From NCBI GenBank assembly GCA_025450765.1, contig JANWLS010000191.1:1-39143 (forward strand): 39,143 nucleotides of DNA, given 5' to 3'. Below, piece after piece: positions 16,117 to 24,814 of this stretch (positions within the stretch are counted from its first letter, which is position 1; the number at the start of each line of letters is the position of its first letter). The position numbers and the translations under genes are program-made. The notes beneath the pieces were generated by a model. The model saw only the letters and a list, made by a program, of their open reading frames with translations, ran no database searches and was not told where the DNA came from. The stretch is from Vicinamibacterales bacterium. GTDB taxonomy: Bacteria; Acidobacteriota; Vicinamibacteria; Vicinamibacterales; CAVVIG01.

Positions 16117-18144
16117 ATGCCTCCCATCACTCCGGCTCGATTCAAGCCTGGCGTCAGCCCCGATTCACTCCCTGAAACACCGGCCGTTCAGCACCACGAG
16201 ACCCCCGTCGTCCGCGGGCAGGCGCTGATCTTCTGGGATCCCAGGAACCCTGGCCGCACGCTCGACGCGATCGACACCGACCAGATCACGCCGGCCGCCG
16301 ACTGCGTGTCCGAGAGCCTCGAGACGCTCGATGAACGCTGGAAGGCTGGCGCGTTCCGCTATCTCATGCCGGACTTCCGCGCGCGCGTGCATCGCGGCGA
16401 AACCTTCGTCATCGCCGGCGATCGCTTTGCGATCGGATCGTCGCGTGAGATGAGCCCGGCGGGTCTCAAGGGTATCGCCGAAGAAGCCGGCCTGGAGATG
16501 GTGATCGTCTGCGGCGCCAATATGGGCGATATCTTCCGCAGGAACGCGTTCAACCTCGGGCTGCAGGTGGTGCAGAGCCCTGACGCGGTGGCCGACGCGC
16601 GCGACGGCGACCGGTTCAGCTTCGATCCGGCGTCCCGGGCGCTGACCAACGAGACGCAGAAGAAGTCCTACACGCCCGTGCCGCTGACGGCCAAGGAAGA
16701 CGAAATCCGGCAGAGCGGCGGCATCTTCGCGATCGGACGCCGGGAGTTTCCCGCCTCGGCGCGCACCACGCCTCGCATCGAATGGCCGGATCCCGGAACG
16801 GCGCGCCGGATGACGACGACCGAGCAGATCATCTGGGCGCATCGCGTCGACCGGGACGCGGTGGTGAAGCCCGGTGCGACGCTGCGCGTCTACGCCGATC
16901 TGCTGCCGGCGTCTGACGGCACCGCGCCGTTCTCCATTCACACCTTCAACCAGATCACCGGCGGTGATCGGATCTATCCACGGCAGGCCGCGATCGCCAA
17001 CGATCACTTCGTGTTCACCGGGCGTGACGACGACAACCGTCAGACGGGCATCGGCCGCGCGTTTGCGCAGCTCCACGGCATGGAGCGTCCGTATTACGCG
17101 ACGCCGGGCGACGGCATTTTCCACTTCTACTTCCCGGAACAGGGGCTGGTCGCACCGGGGCAGTTCATTCCCGGCGCCGACTCGCACAGCCGCGCCTACG
17201 GCGCCTACGGCGCGGTGGGCATCGGCGTGGGCTCGACGACGCTCGGATTCGGGTGGGCGACCGGCTACATCTTCTTCACGCTCGCCAGGCAGCGACGGGT
17301 CGTCTTCTCCGGGAAGCTGCAGCCGTGGGTCAGCGGCAAGGACATCGTCCTGGAGTTGCTGCGGCGCTGGGGCGCGAAGCAGTCGCAGGGGATGTCGGTG
17401 GAGCTCGTCGACCAGGACCGGCAGTTGCCGATCGCGTACCGGAACACCATCCCGAACATGATGGCGGAAGCCGAGGCGTTGAACGGCATCTTTGCCGCCG
17501 ACGAGATCACCGAGGCCTGGTACCGCGCCAAGGGGATCACGGATCTGCCGTATCCGCGTGTGACGCCCGGTACGGATGCTGTGTACGAGCTGGACGAGTC
17601 GCTCGTGCTGTCGGATGTCCGGCCGATGATCGCCAAGCCGTTCAGCCCGGGCAACGCGTATCCGGCCGAGGAGGTCGCCGCCGAGAAGATCGAGTTCGAC
17701 AAGGCGCTGATCGGCTCCTGCACGAACGGGAGCTACGATGATCTCCTGAGCGCGGCGCTCGTGCTCGACGCCGCACGGCATCAGGGGTTGACGCACGTGG
17801 CGCGCGAACTGGTGATCTTCCCGGGCTCAGGCGGCGTGGCCCGTCAAATCGAGACACCGGATCCGCGCCTCGGGGGCGAATCCATTGCCGGTGTGTTCCG
17901 CTCGGTCGGCGGCGTGATCCGCCAGTCGTGGTGCGGTCCCTGTTTCGGCCAGGGGCCCGACGCGCTGCGCAAGGGGCAGCGCGCGATCACCTCGTTCAAT
18001 CGTAACTGGCAGAACCGGATGGGGCTCGGCGGGGAAGGCTATCTCGCGAGTCCGGCAGTGGTCGCTGCCTCCGCGCTGGCCGGTTACATGGCCCCGCCGA
18101 CCGCCCTCGGCCTCACCTGGGATCCGGAGAAGTTCGGGATGTGA
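16117..18144 (+). CDS. Aconitase-family hydro-lyase with permuted domains
   Basis: The 675-residue protein belongs to the aconitase/isopropylmalate isomerase superfamily. The swivel domain comes first (about residues 30-225; substrate loop GSSREMSP with Arg110) and the three-part [4Fe-4S] catalytic domain second (about 240-675). The latter carries GADSHS, the cluster ligands SCTNGS (Cys535) and WCGPCFG (Cys606, Cys609), and a C-terminal [12 protein letters not shown] stretch. Classical AcnA has the reverse order; AcnB has swivel first but also an N-terminal HEAT domain, missing here. The layout equals a LeuD-LeuC fusion. It is probably an aconitate, homoaconitate or isopropylmalate type isomerase; the substrate cannot be fixed from sequence. 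Its stop overlaps the start of the [2Fe-2S] protein gene (TGATG). Confidence 0.88.
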   Translation: MPPITPARFKPGVSPDSLPETPAVQHHETPVVRGQALIFWDPRNPGRTLDAIDTDQITPAADCVSESLETLDERWKAGAFRYLMPDFRARVHRGETFVIAGDRFAIGSSREMSPAGLKGIAEEAGLEMVIVCGANMGDIFRRNAFNLGLQVVQSPDAVADARDGDRFSFDPASRALTNETQKKSYTPVPLTAKEDEIRQSGGIFAIGRREFPASARTTPRIEWPDPGTARRMTTTEQIIWAHRVDRDAVVKPGATLRVYADLLPASDGTAPFSIHTFNQITGGDRIYPRQAAIANDHFVFTGRDDDNRQTGIGRAFAQLHGMERPYYATPGDGIFHFYFPEQGLVAPGQFIPGADSHSRAYGAYGAVGIGVGSTTLGFGWATGYIFFTLARQRRVVFSGKLQPWVSGKDIVLELLRRWGAKQSQGMSVELVDQDRQLPIAYRNTIPNMMAEAEALNGIFAADEITEAWYRAKGITDLPYPRVTPGTDAVYELDESLVLSDVRPMIAKPFSPGNAYPAEEVAAEKIEFDKALIGSCTNGSYDDLLSAALVLDAARHQGLTHVARELVIFPGSGGVARQIETPDPRLGGESIAGVFRSVGGVIRQSWCGPCFGQGPDALRKGQRAITSFNRNWQNRMGLGGEGYLASPAVVAASALAGYMAPPTALGLTWDPEKFGM

Positions 18145-18515
18145 TGACGCCTGACGAACAGCAGAAGCAGCAGCGGAAGGTCGAGTCCACCGGCATCCGC
18201 GTGGCGCGGCGGCACATCTTCCTGTGCTGCGATCAGACCACGCCGAAGTGCTGCGAGAAGGAGCGGGGGCTTGCTGCCTGGGAGTATCTGAAGGGGCGGC
18301 TGAAGGAACTCGGGCTCTCCGAGAGCGGCGGGATCCTGCGCACCAAGGCCAACTGCCTGCGTATCTGCGCCGGCGGCCCCGTGGCGCTCGTCTACCCGGA
18401 AGGCGTCTGGTATGGGGAGTGCGATCCGCCGGTCCTCGAGCGGATCATCCAGGAGCATCTCATCGGCGGAACGCCTGTCGCCGAGTTCGTGATCGCGGAG
18501 CACGCGCTCGAATGA
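18144..18515 (+). CDS. Thioredoxin-like [2Fe-2S] ferredoxin
   Basis: The 123-residue protein has the thioredoxin-fold ferredoxin (COG3411, NuoE-like) pattern. [14 protein letters not shown] carries the first ligands, [10 protein letters not shown] the second pair, and [12 protein letters not shown] follows. It holds a [2Fe-2S] cluster and transfers electrons; the partner is unknown. ATG at 18144 shares one base with the aconitase stop, so translation is coupled and the cluster protein may serve maturation, repair or redox sensing of that enzyme's cluster (inference). A GTG at 18141 is an alternative one codon earlier. Confidence 0.88.
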   Translation: MTPDEQQKQQRKVESTGIRVARRHIFLCCDQTTPKCCEKERGLAAWEYLKGRLKELGLSESGGILRTKANCLRICAGGPVALVYPEGVWYGECDPPVLERIIQEHLIGGTPVAEFVIAEHALE

Positions 18516-18575
18516 CGCGAGCGCCGGCGGCCATGCCGAGCCGAGGACAGGTGGATCCGAGACGAGGCATCAGCG

Positions 18576-18612
18576 TCAGTTCGGCGTGGGGGTGGGCCCC
18601 CACGCCAACTGA
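18576..18612. terminator. Long G-rich hairpin between convergent genes
   Basis: Arms TCAGTT plus GGCGTGGGGG (18576-18592, one bulged C at 18582) pair with CCCCCACGCC plus AACTGA (18597-18612) around a 4-base loop, giving 16 paired bases. It sits between the stops at 18515 and 18630. No T tract follows on either strand. Probably a bidirectional end-of-transcript structure. The core resembles the hairpin at 2927-2949. Confidence 0.6.
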
Positions 18613-18629
18613 ATCATGCTGACACTCCT

Positions 18630-20864
18630 CTACTGCCCCGTGCTCGTCGTCGCGTTCCCCTGCACCTGCTTCAGCGCCTCGCGAACCTGCGCCGTCAGGC
18701 CATCGAGTGCCGTGACGAGCGTCGCCTGCTGCTCGGTCGCCGTCTTGTAGTCGTGCGCTTCGAGCGCCTCGCGCACGCCAGGAAGCGTCTTGGCGCCGTA
18801 GCCGGTGTAGTAGCCGGCGGCGGTGATGGTGTTCTTGTACCACGGCCGGTTCGGCAGTCCTTTTTCAGAGAGCAGCTTCTGCTCGCTCTGATACAGCGTC
18901 TGGTTCAGCGCCGCGAGCTCCGCGGGCGACTTCTTGTAGATGCTGCCGTCCTTCTCGGCGGCCGCCACCGCACTGTCGTAGTCGCCTGACGCCACCCTCA
19001 GCGACGCGATCGCCTGCGTGAGCGGCACGAAGTCGAAGCCAGGCTCGCCGCCCGGTCCCTTCACCAGATCCTGCAGCTCCGTTTCGTAGCGTGCGACCGT
19101 GTCGGCGAAGTCCGTGAACTGGAACGGCAGCACGTCCGCGTTGGCGAGCCGCATGATCGTCGTGCCGTAGGTCTGCGCGAGCGCGCGGCCATAGACGAAG
19201 TGCGTATCGCCGAAGTGGGTGTACCAGTAGAAGTCGTCGTAGATGGAGTGGTACACGCCGCCGCCGCCCTCGCCCCCGTAGCTCAGGGCCAGCGTCGGCA
19301 GGCCGAGGTGATCGATGAACGTGGAGAAGTCCGATCCCGAGCCGAGCGCGGCGATGTGGAGATCCTCGCCGTCGTACATCGCGGCACGCTGCGCCGGGCT
19401 GGTCGCCCGCCCCTGGTCGCGCTGCTGCAGCTTCGTCCAGACGGTGTCGCCGGTCTCCGGATCGGTGATGGTCTTGGCGACGTCGTTCACGAAGTGCTCG
19501 AGGATCTGCGAGCCGCTCGCGTTCAGGTAGCCTTTTCCGTTGCCGTCCGAATTGATGTACACGATCGCGTGCTGCTGGAGGTCGGCGGCATGCGTTTCGG
19601 CCCACTCCGTCGAGCCAAGCAGCATCGGTTCCTCACCGTCCCAGGCACAATAGATGATCGTCCGCTTCGGCTTCCAGCCCTGCTTCAGCAGCTCGCCGTA
19701 GGCGCGCGCCTCTTCGAGCAGCGCCGATTGTCCGCTCACCGGATCGCTCGCGCCGTTCACCCAGCCGTCGTAGTGGTTGCCGCGCACGATCCACTGGTCG
19801 GGCCACGTGCTCCCCTGGATGCGGAACACCACGTCGTACGCCGGCACGATATTCCAGTTGAATTTCAGCGCCAGATGGACCGTCGCCGGACCGGGCCCGA
19901 CGTGATACGGGATTGGGAGCGCGCCGCGCCAGTCGACCGGCGCCATCGGTCCGCCGAGCGCCGCCAGCAGCGGCTGCGCATCGCCGTACGAGATCGGCAG
20001 CACCGGGATCTTCTGAATGCTCTCCGCCTGGTCCCGCGGCAGCCGCTTCGCGTCGGGCGTCGAGCCCCAGCCTGGCGTTTCCGGATCGCCCGGGTACTTC
20101 GTCATCTCCATGACGCTGCCGCGTTGCACGCCCTGCTCGGGCCGATACGGCCCTTTCGGGAACACGTCGCCGCGGTAGTACCCGTCGTCTTTGGGATCCG
20201 AGTAGATCAGGCAGCCGACCGCGCCGTGCTCGTAGGCGAGCCGCGGCTTGATACCGCGCCAGCTGTTGCCGTAGCGGGCGATGGCGATCTTCCCCTTGAC
20301 GCTGATCCCCATCTTGGCGAGCTGCGCGTAGTCTTCCGGGAGTCCGTAGTTCACGTACACGAGCGGCGCGGTGACATCGCCATCAGCCGAGTACGCGTTG
20401 TAGGTGGGGAGCTGTCCTGCCTGACCCGAGGTCGGATCTTCTGGGATCGCCGGCTCCTTCAGCTTCGCTGTGTAGTGCCCGGGTGAGACGAGCTCGAGCG
20501 TCCGGCTGGCCGGCGTCGGGAAGAGGACGTTGAAGGTTTCGATGTGCGCATCGAGCCCGTACGACTTGAACTGATTGAGAATCCACTCGGAATTCTGTTT
20601 TTGGTACGGCGAGCCGATGTGGTGCGGCTCGGCCGACAGCTGCTTCATGTTGGCCCGAACCCGCTCGGGATCCGGGATGGCCTTGAACTTCGCTTCCCAG
20701 CTCAGCTCCGTCGCCGCGTCCGCGCGCGAGAAGCCGGTGATGGCCGGGCCGGGCGCGGGATTCGCCGGCGCGGCCTGTTGAGCGCCAAGACCCGCGGGCC
20801 GGCTGCCAGCCAGCAGCAGGCCCGCGGCCGCAATCCCGAGCAGGCGCAAGGTTGTCATTCGCAT
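18630..20864 (-). CDS. M28 peptidase, glutamate carboxypeptidase II-like (copy 2)
   Basis: The 744-residue secreted zinc exopeptidase has a signal peptide (about 1-28), an M28 domain interrupted by a PA domain (about 130-280), and a C-terminal transferrin-receptor-like dimerisation domain (about 600-740). Ligands matching human GCPII are His364, Asp374, Glu412, Asp440 and His539, with Glu411 as catalytic base (motifs GNHYDGW, GASDP, WDGEE, NSDGNG, YHSIYDDF). It should trim peptides, possibly with acidic residues, in the periplasm or outside. ATG at 20864 follows AGGAGGAGCG; a longer frame upstream overlaps the previous gene and is rejected. It starts eight bases after the stop of its paralogue, and the two share most residues over the full length, so this is a tandem duplication in one operon. 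Confidence 0.93.
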   Translation of the reverse strand: MRMTTLRLLGIAAAGLLLAGSRPAGLGAQQAAPANPAPGPAITGFSRADAATELSWEAKFKAIPDPERVRANMKQLSAEPHHIGSPYQKQNSEWILNQFKSYGLDAHIETFNVLFPTPASRTLELVSPGHYTAKLKEPAIPEDPTSGQAGQLPTYNAYSADGDVTAPLVYVNYGLPEDYAQLAKMGISVKGKIAIARYGNSWRGIKPRLAYEHGAVGCLIYSDPKDDGYYRGDVFPKGPYRPEQGVQRGSVMEMTKYPGDPETPGWGSTPDAKRLPRDQAESIQKIPVLPISYGDAQPLLAALGGPMAPVDWRGALPIPYHVGPGPATVHLALKFNWNIVPAYDVVFRIQGSTWPDQWIVRGNHYDGWVNGASDPVSGQSALLEEARAYGELLKQGWKPKRTIIYCAWDGEEPMLLGSTEWAETHAADLQQHAIVYINSDGNGKGYLNASGSQILEHFVNDVAKTITDPETGDTVWTKLQQRDQGRATSPAQRAAMYDGEDLHIAALGSGSDFSTFIDHLGLPTLALSYGGEGGGGVYHSIYDDFYWYTHFGDTHFVYGRALAQTYGTTIMRLANADVLPFQFTDFADTVARYETELQDLVKGPGGEPGFDFVPLTQAIASLRVASGDYDSAVAAAEKDGSIYKKSPAELAALNQTLYQSEQKLLSEKGLPNRPWYKNTITAAGYYTGYGAKTLPGVREALEAHDYKTATEQQATLVTALDGLTAQVREALKQVQGNATTSTGQ

Positions 20865-20872
20865 CGCTCCTC

Positions 20873-23086
20873 CTACTTCTGACCCGTACTGGTGGTCGCC
20901 TCGCCCTGCACCTTCCCGAGGGCGTCGCGGATTTGCGCCGTGAACGCATCGAGCGCGTTGACGAGCGCGGTTTCCTGTTCCCTGGCCGTCTTGAAATCGT
21001 GGCGCTCGAGTGCCTCGCGCACGCCGGGCATCGTCTTCACGCCGTATCCGGTGTAGAGCCCCGGCGAGTAGATCGTGTGCTTGTACCACGGCCGGCTCGG
21101 CAGGCCGGCGGGCGAGAGCAGCTTCTGCTCACTCTGGTAGAGCGTCTGATTGAGTGCCGCGAGATCCGCCGGCGACTTCTTGTAGATGCTGCCGTTGCGC
21201 TCGGCCGCAGAGACGGCGCTGTCGTAGTCCGCCGCCGCCACCTTGAGCGACGCGAGCGCTTGGGTGAGCGGCACGAAATCGAAGCCCGGTGCGCCCGCGG
21301 GTCCCGCCGCCAGGTCCCTCAGCTCAGTGAGGTAGCGGTCCACCGTGATCGAGAAATCCGTGAACCGGAAAGGGAGCACGTCGGCATCGGCCAGCCGCAG
21401 GATTGCCGTGCCGTAGGTCTGTGCGAGGGCGCGGCCGTAGACGAAGTTCGTGTCGCCGAAGTGCGTGTACCAGTAGAAGTCGTCGTACGCGGAGTGATAG
21501 ACGCCGCCGCCACCCTCGCCGCCGTAGCTGATCGACAGCGTCGGGACGCCGACGTGCTGCAGGAACGGCGAGTAGTCCGAGCCGGACCCGAGTGCGGCGA
21601 TGTGCAGGTCCGGGCCGTCGAAGACCTCGGCGCGTTCGGCGGCCGTGCGGGCCCGGCCCATGTTGCGCTGCTGCAGCTTCACCCAGACGGAGCTGCCCGT
21701 CTCCGGATCCGTGATCGACTTGGCCACCTCATTGATGAAGTGCTCGAGCGTGAAGCTGCCGCCGGCGTTCAGATAGCCTTTGCCGTTGCCATCCGAGTTC
21801 ATGTAGATGACAGCGTTCTTCGCGAGCTCCTGGGCGTGCGTCTCGGCCCATTCCGTCGAGCCGAGCAGCGACGGCTCCTCGCCGTCCCATGCCGCGTAGA
21901 TGATCGTCCGCTTCGGCTTCCAGCCCTGTTTGAGCAGCTCGCCGTAGGCGCGCGCCTCTTCGAGGAGCGCCGACTGACCGCTGATCGGATCGTCGGCGCC
22001 GTTCACCCAGCCGTCGTAGTGGTTGCCGCGCACGATCCACTGGTCCGGCCAGGTGCTGCCGGGGATCTTCGCGATGACGTCGTAGGCCGGCACGATGTTC
22101 CAGTTCTGCTTGACCACCAGGTGCACGGTGGCCGCGCCCGGTCCCACGTGATAGGTGATGGGCAGCGCGCCACGCCAGTCGGTCGGCGCCACCGGACCAT
22201 CCAGCGCTTCGAGCAGCGGTTGCGCGTCGCCGTACGAGAGGGGCAGCACGGGAATCGTCTGCAGCGTCTTGACCTGATCGAGCGGCAGCCGCTTCGCGCC
22301 CGGCGTCGATCCCCACCCAGGCGTTTCCGGATCGCCCGGGTAGATGGCCATCTTCATGACGCTCCCGCGCTGGACGCCCTGTTCTGGCCGGTACGGCCCC
22401 TTCGGGAACACGGCGCCCTGGAAGTAGCCATCGTCGCGCGGGTCGGAATAAATCAGGCAGCCGACCGCGCCGTGCTCCGCCGCGAGCTTGGGCTTGACGC
22501 CGCGCCAGCTCTGGCCATACCGCACGATCACGATTTTCCCCTTCACGCTGATCCCCATCTTCGCGAGCTGGTCGTAGTCCTGGGGGATGCCGTAGTTCAC
22601 GTAGACGAGCGGCGCCGTCACATCACCGTCGGCCGAGTACGCGTTGTAGGGCGGGAGCTGGTCCTTCTGATTCGAGCTCGGATCGCCAGGGACGGGCGGT
22701 TCGGCGAGCTTGGCGACGTAGTGGCCCGGCGACACGAGCTCCACCTTGCGCTCGGCTGGTGTGGGAAAGAGGACGTCGAAGGTTTCGATGTGCGCGTCGA
22801 GGCCGTACGACTTGAACTGGTTGAGAATCCACTCGGAGTTCTGCTTCTGGTACGGCGACCCGAGATGATGCGGTTCCGCCGAGAGCTGCTTCATGTTCGC
22901 GCGGACGCGATCCGGCTCGGGAATCGCGTTGAACTTCTGCTCCCAGCTCAGTTCCGTGGCCGAATCGGCCGCCGTGAAACCCGCCAGCCGATTGCCCTGT
23001 TGCGCGTCGAGCAGGATCGAGCTGCTGGCTGTGAGGAGCACGGCGGCGCTGAGCACCGTCAGCACCCGGGGAAGCGTGATGCGCAC
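20873..23086 (-). CDS. M28 peptidase, glutamate carboxypeptidase II-like (copy 1)
   Basis: The 737-residue paralogue of the next gene has the same architecture: signal peptide (about 1-26, ending LLDAQQ), PA-containing M28 catalytic domain and transferrin-receptor-like dimerisation domain. The zinc site is complete: His356, Asp366, Glu403 (base), Glu404, Asp432 and His531. The start is GTG at 23086, preceded at once by a strong AAGGAGG; the frame extends further but that region has no protein character. First gene of a two-gene operon; its start lies 120 bases from the divergent esterase gene. The N-termini of the two copies differ more than the catalytic parts. Confidence 0.93.
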   Translation of the reverse strand: MRITLPRVLTVLSAAVLLTASSSILLDAQQGNRLAGFTAADSATELSWEQKFNAIPEPDRVRANMKQLSAEPHHLGSPYQKQNSEWILNQFKSYGLDAHIETFDVLFPTPAERKVELVSPGHYVAKLAEPPVPGDPSSNQKDQLPPYNAYSADGDVTAPLVYVNYGIPQDYDQLAKMGISVKGKIVIVRYGQSWRGVKPKLAAEHGAVGCLIYSDPRDDGYFQGAVFPKGPYRPEQGVQRGSVMKMAIYPGDPETPGWGSTPGAKRLPLDQVKTLQTIPVLPLSYGDAQPLLEALDGPVAPTDWRGALPITYHVGPGAATVHLVVKQNWNIVPAYDVIAKIPGSTWPDQWIVRGNHYDGWVNGADDPISGQSALLEEARAYGELLKQGWKPKRTIIYAAWDGEEPSLLGSTEWAETHAQELAKNAVIYMNSDGNGKGYLNAGGSFTLEHFINEVAKSITDPETGSSVWVKLQQRNMGRARTAAERAEVFDGPDLHIAALGSGSDYSPFLQHVGVPTLSISYGGEGGGGVYHSAYDDFYWYTHFGDTNFVYGRALAQTYGTAILRLADADVLPFRFTDFSITVDRYLTELRDLAAGPAGAPGFDFVPLTQALASLKVAAADYDSAVSAAERNGSIYKKSPADLAALNQTLYQSEQKLLSPAGLPSRPWYKHTIYSPGLYTGYGVKTMPGVREALERHDFKTAREQETALVNALDAFTAQIRDALGKVQGEATTSTGQK

Positions 23087-23169
23087 GTGACCTCCTTGCG
23101 GTGGCGGTCGGGGACGTTGTGCGGGCTCCGGAGCCGTCAACCGGGAATGGAGAGAAAAACGCCGGGTAG

Positions 23170-23197
23170 TTGTCGTTAAGGCGGGTAACAGTATACA
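23170..23197 (+). promoter_or_regulatory. Promoter candidate for the esterase gene
   Basis: TTGTCG (23170-23175) and TATACA (23192-23197) are separated by 16 bases. The -10 ends nine bases before the ATG at 23207, so the message would be nearly leaderless. On the opposite strand the same spot reads TATACT (23195-23190), a possible divergent -10 for the peptidase operon. Confidence 0.45.
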
Positions 23198-23206
23198 CAT
23201 CAAGTC

Positions 23207-23866
23207 ATGCTGATTCGCACGCTGCCAGTCACGGCCCATGGCCGCTATCTACTCGATGTGCCGGCGGGGAACGGACCCTGGCCCCTTCTCGTCGGCTTTC
23301 ACGGCTATGCCGAGAATGCCGACGTTTCGCTCGGTGAGATGCGCCGGATTCCTGGGGCGGGTGGGTGGCTGGTCGCCGCGGTGCAAGGACTGCACGCGTT
23401 TTACAGCCGCGGCAACGAGCGGGTCGTCGCCAGTTGGATGACGCGCCAGGACCGCGAGCTCGCCATGGCCGACAACATCCGGTATGTCGGTGCGGCGATC
23501 GAGGCGATCGCGCGTGAATATCCGCTGCGGCCGCCGCTCGTCTACGCTGGATTTTCGCAGGGGGCGGCCATGGCGTATCGGGCAGCCGCCGCGGCCGGTC
23601 ACCCTGCCGATGGCGTGATGGTGCTCGGCGGAGACGTCCCGCCCGACCTGGCCGATCACGACCTCTCCCGGTTTCCACCCGTGCTCATCGGCAGAGGCAC
23701 GAGCGACACGTGGTACACGAAGGAGAAGCTCGACAGCGACCTGGCGTGGCTGGGCGCGCGCGGCATCCGCGCGCAGCCGTTCGTGTTCGAGGGGGGACAC
23801 GAATGGACGGAGAGCTTTCGGGAGGCGGCCGGGAAATTTCTCGCGCAGCGGCTCGCGCTGCGTTAA
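23207..23866 (+). CDS. Phospholipase/carboxylesterase-like alpha/beta hydrolase
   Basis: The 219-residue single-domain alpha/beta hydrolase has the oxyanion stretch LLVGFHGYAENA (about 27-38), nucleophile elbow AGFSQGAA (Ser about 118), acid in GRGTSDTWY and histidine in FEGGHEW. This order is that of the COG0400 carboxylesterase/phospholipase family. There is no signal peptide, so it acts in the cytoplasm on a small ester or acyl substrate not predictable here. There is no Shine-Dalgarno sequence; the start is set by homology at the N-terminus and by the promoter nine bases upstream. Confidence 0.88.
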   Translation: MLIRTLPVTAHGRYLLDVPAGNGPWPLLVGFHGYAENADVSLGEMRRIPGAGGWLVAAVQGLHAFYSRGNERVVASWMTRQDRELAMADNIRYVGAAIEAIAREYPLRPPLVYAGFSQGAAMAYRAAAAAGHPADGVMVLGGDVPPDLADHDLSRFPPVLIGRGTSDTWYTKEKLDSDLAWLGARGIRAQPFVFEGGHEWTESFREAAGKFLAQRLALR

Positions 23867-23898
23867 AGCCTTCACGCGCCAGGCCGATTGAGTCCGGT

Positions 23899-24096
23899 AT
23901 GGAGATTCGCGCAGTCTCCTCGTCGGACCAGATCAACGACCACACGCCCAAGCGCGAAAAGCGGGAAGGCTCGCTGTGGCGGCGGCTCGTGGCGAAATTG
24001 CCCGGCAGCCCCTCCGACTCGCCAGAGCCGGAAGGCGAGCCGGGAAAGCCCGCGAGACGGGAAGGGGTCGGGGATAATCTCGATCTGTACGCCTAG
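23899..24096 (+). CDS. Small hydrophilic protein, 65 residues
   Basis: ATG 23899 to TAG 24096 encodes a highly charged 65-residue protein: a short hydrophobic-basic segment (SLWRRLVAKLPG, about 25-36) followed by a proline/glutamate-rich stretch and the end DNLDLYA. No family is recognised. Support: it follows the esterase gene by 32 bases on the same strand, and its stop overlaps that of the convergent BON gene by exactly CTAG, as for three other gene pairs here. No ribosome site is visible. It could be a chance frame. Confidence 0.5.
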   Translation: MEIRAVSSSDQINDHTPKREKREGSLWRRLVAKLPGSPSDSPEPEGEPGKPARREGVGDNLDLYA

Positions 24097-24665
24097 ACAG
24101 GCCCCATCGCCCGGATTTCCGCCTCCGTCTTCAGGTTGTTCGTAATCGATCGGACCCCGAAGACCGACGCCAGCGAGCGGGCCAGCACACGCTCCACGTC
24201 TGTTCGCACCACGCCCACGAGGGTCACGTGCCCGTGCGCCACGATGATGTGAATCGGCGGATTGGCCAGCGCGGCGTATTCCCAGAATGACGGGTTGCCG
24301 TAAATCGACGCCGCGATCCGGTACCGCAGCTCGTCGTCATCCTGTGACACCGGCAGGACGTTGATCTGGTTCTGCAGTTCGACCATCCCGTCGACGCGCT
24401 CCACTCGCCGGGCAATCTGCTGCTTCTTGTAGGGAGCCGTCACGTCGCCGGTGAGCGTGACCACGCCGGATTGGACGGCGATGGTGATGGCGTCGAAGAC
24501 CGTCAGCCTGGTGTAGGTGTTGACCTGGCGGACCGCGTCGCGCAGGATGGCGGCGTCCTCGCGATCGCTCCGGTTGGCCTCCGGCCCACGTTCACCCGGC
24601 GGGGCAGCGGCCACCGTGCACACTGCCGCCAGCATGATCACCGCCGCGCAGACCAGGCCTTTCAT
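24093..24665 (-). CDS. Periplasmic BON-domain protein
   Basis: The 190-residue exported protein has a signal peptide (about residues 1-20, cleaved near VAAA-PPG) and two BON domains. The first, about 42-105, has VNTYTRLTVFDAITIAVQ and GVVTLTGDVTAPYKKQQ. The second, about 115-185, has IHIIVAHGHVTLVGVVRTDVERV and RSITNNL. BON domains bind membranes or lipids and occur in OsmY-like envelope stress proteins. ATG at 24665 is used because the signal peptide begins there, with a weak GGGAAG ahead. It is downstream of the MbfA-like gene with a 149-base spacer carrying a small GC hairpin near 24670-24687, so it likely has its own promoter. Confidence 0.88.
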   Translation of the reverse strand: MKGLVCAAVIMLAAVCTVAAAPPGERGPEANRSDREDAAILRDAVRQVNTYTRLTVFDAITIAVQSGVVTLTGDVTAPYKKQQIARRVERVDGMVELQNQINVLPVSQDDDELRYRIAASIYGNPSFWEYAALANPPIHIIVAHGHVTLVGVVRTDVERVLARSLASVFGVRSITNNLKTEAEIRAMGPV

Positions 24666-24814
24666 GGAACTTCCCTGCGGAACCGCAAGGATAGTGCCAC
24701 AGACCGGGCGTGTGCGGATCATGAAATCCTGCGCCACCACGTGCAGCGTCGACGGCACCCCGCCTGTGACGGTGACCTGATTCAGCGACAGACTGGACGA
24801 GGAGAGGGACAGGC

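Noticed and set aside
20852-23179. Plus-strand open frame of 775 codons opposite the first M28 peptidase
   Set aside because: It is antisense to a gene with complete catalytic residues and a paralogue beside it; the paralogue has a similar shadow, which simply mirrors the duplication.
24666-24814. Possible coding extension between the BON and MbfA-like genes
   Set aside because: The open frame has a serine/valine-rich product with no signal or domain, and the BON signal peptide clearly begins at 24665.
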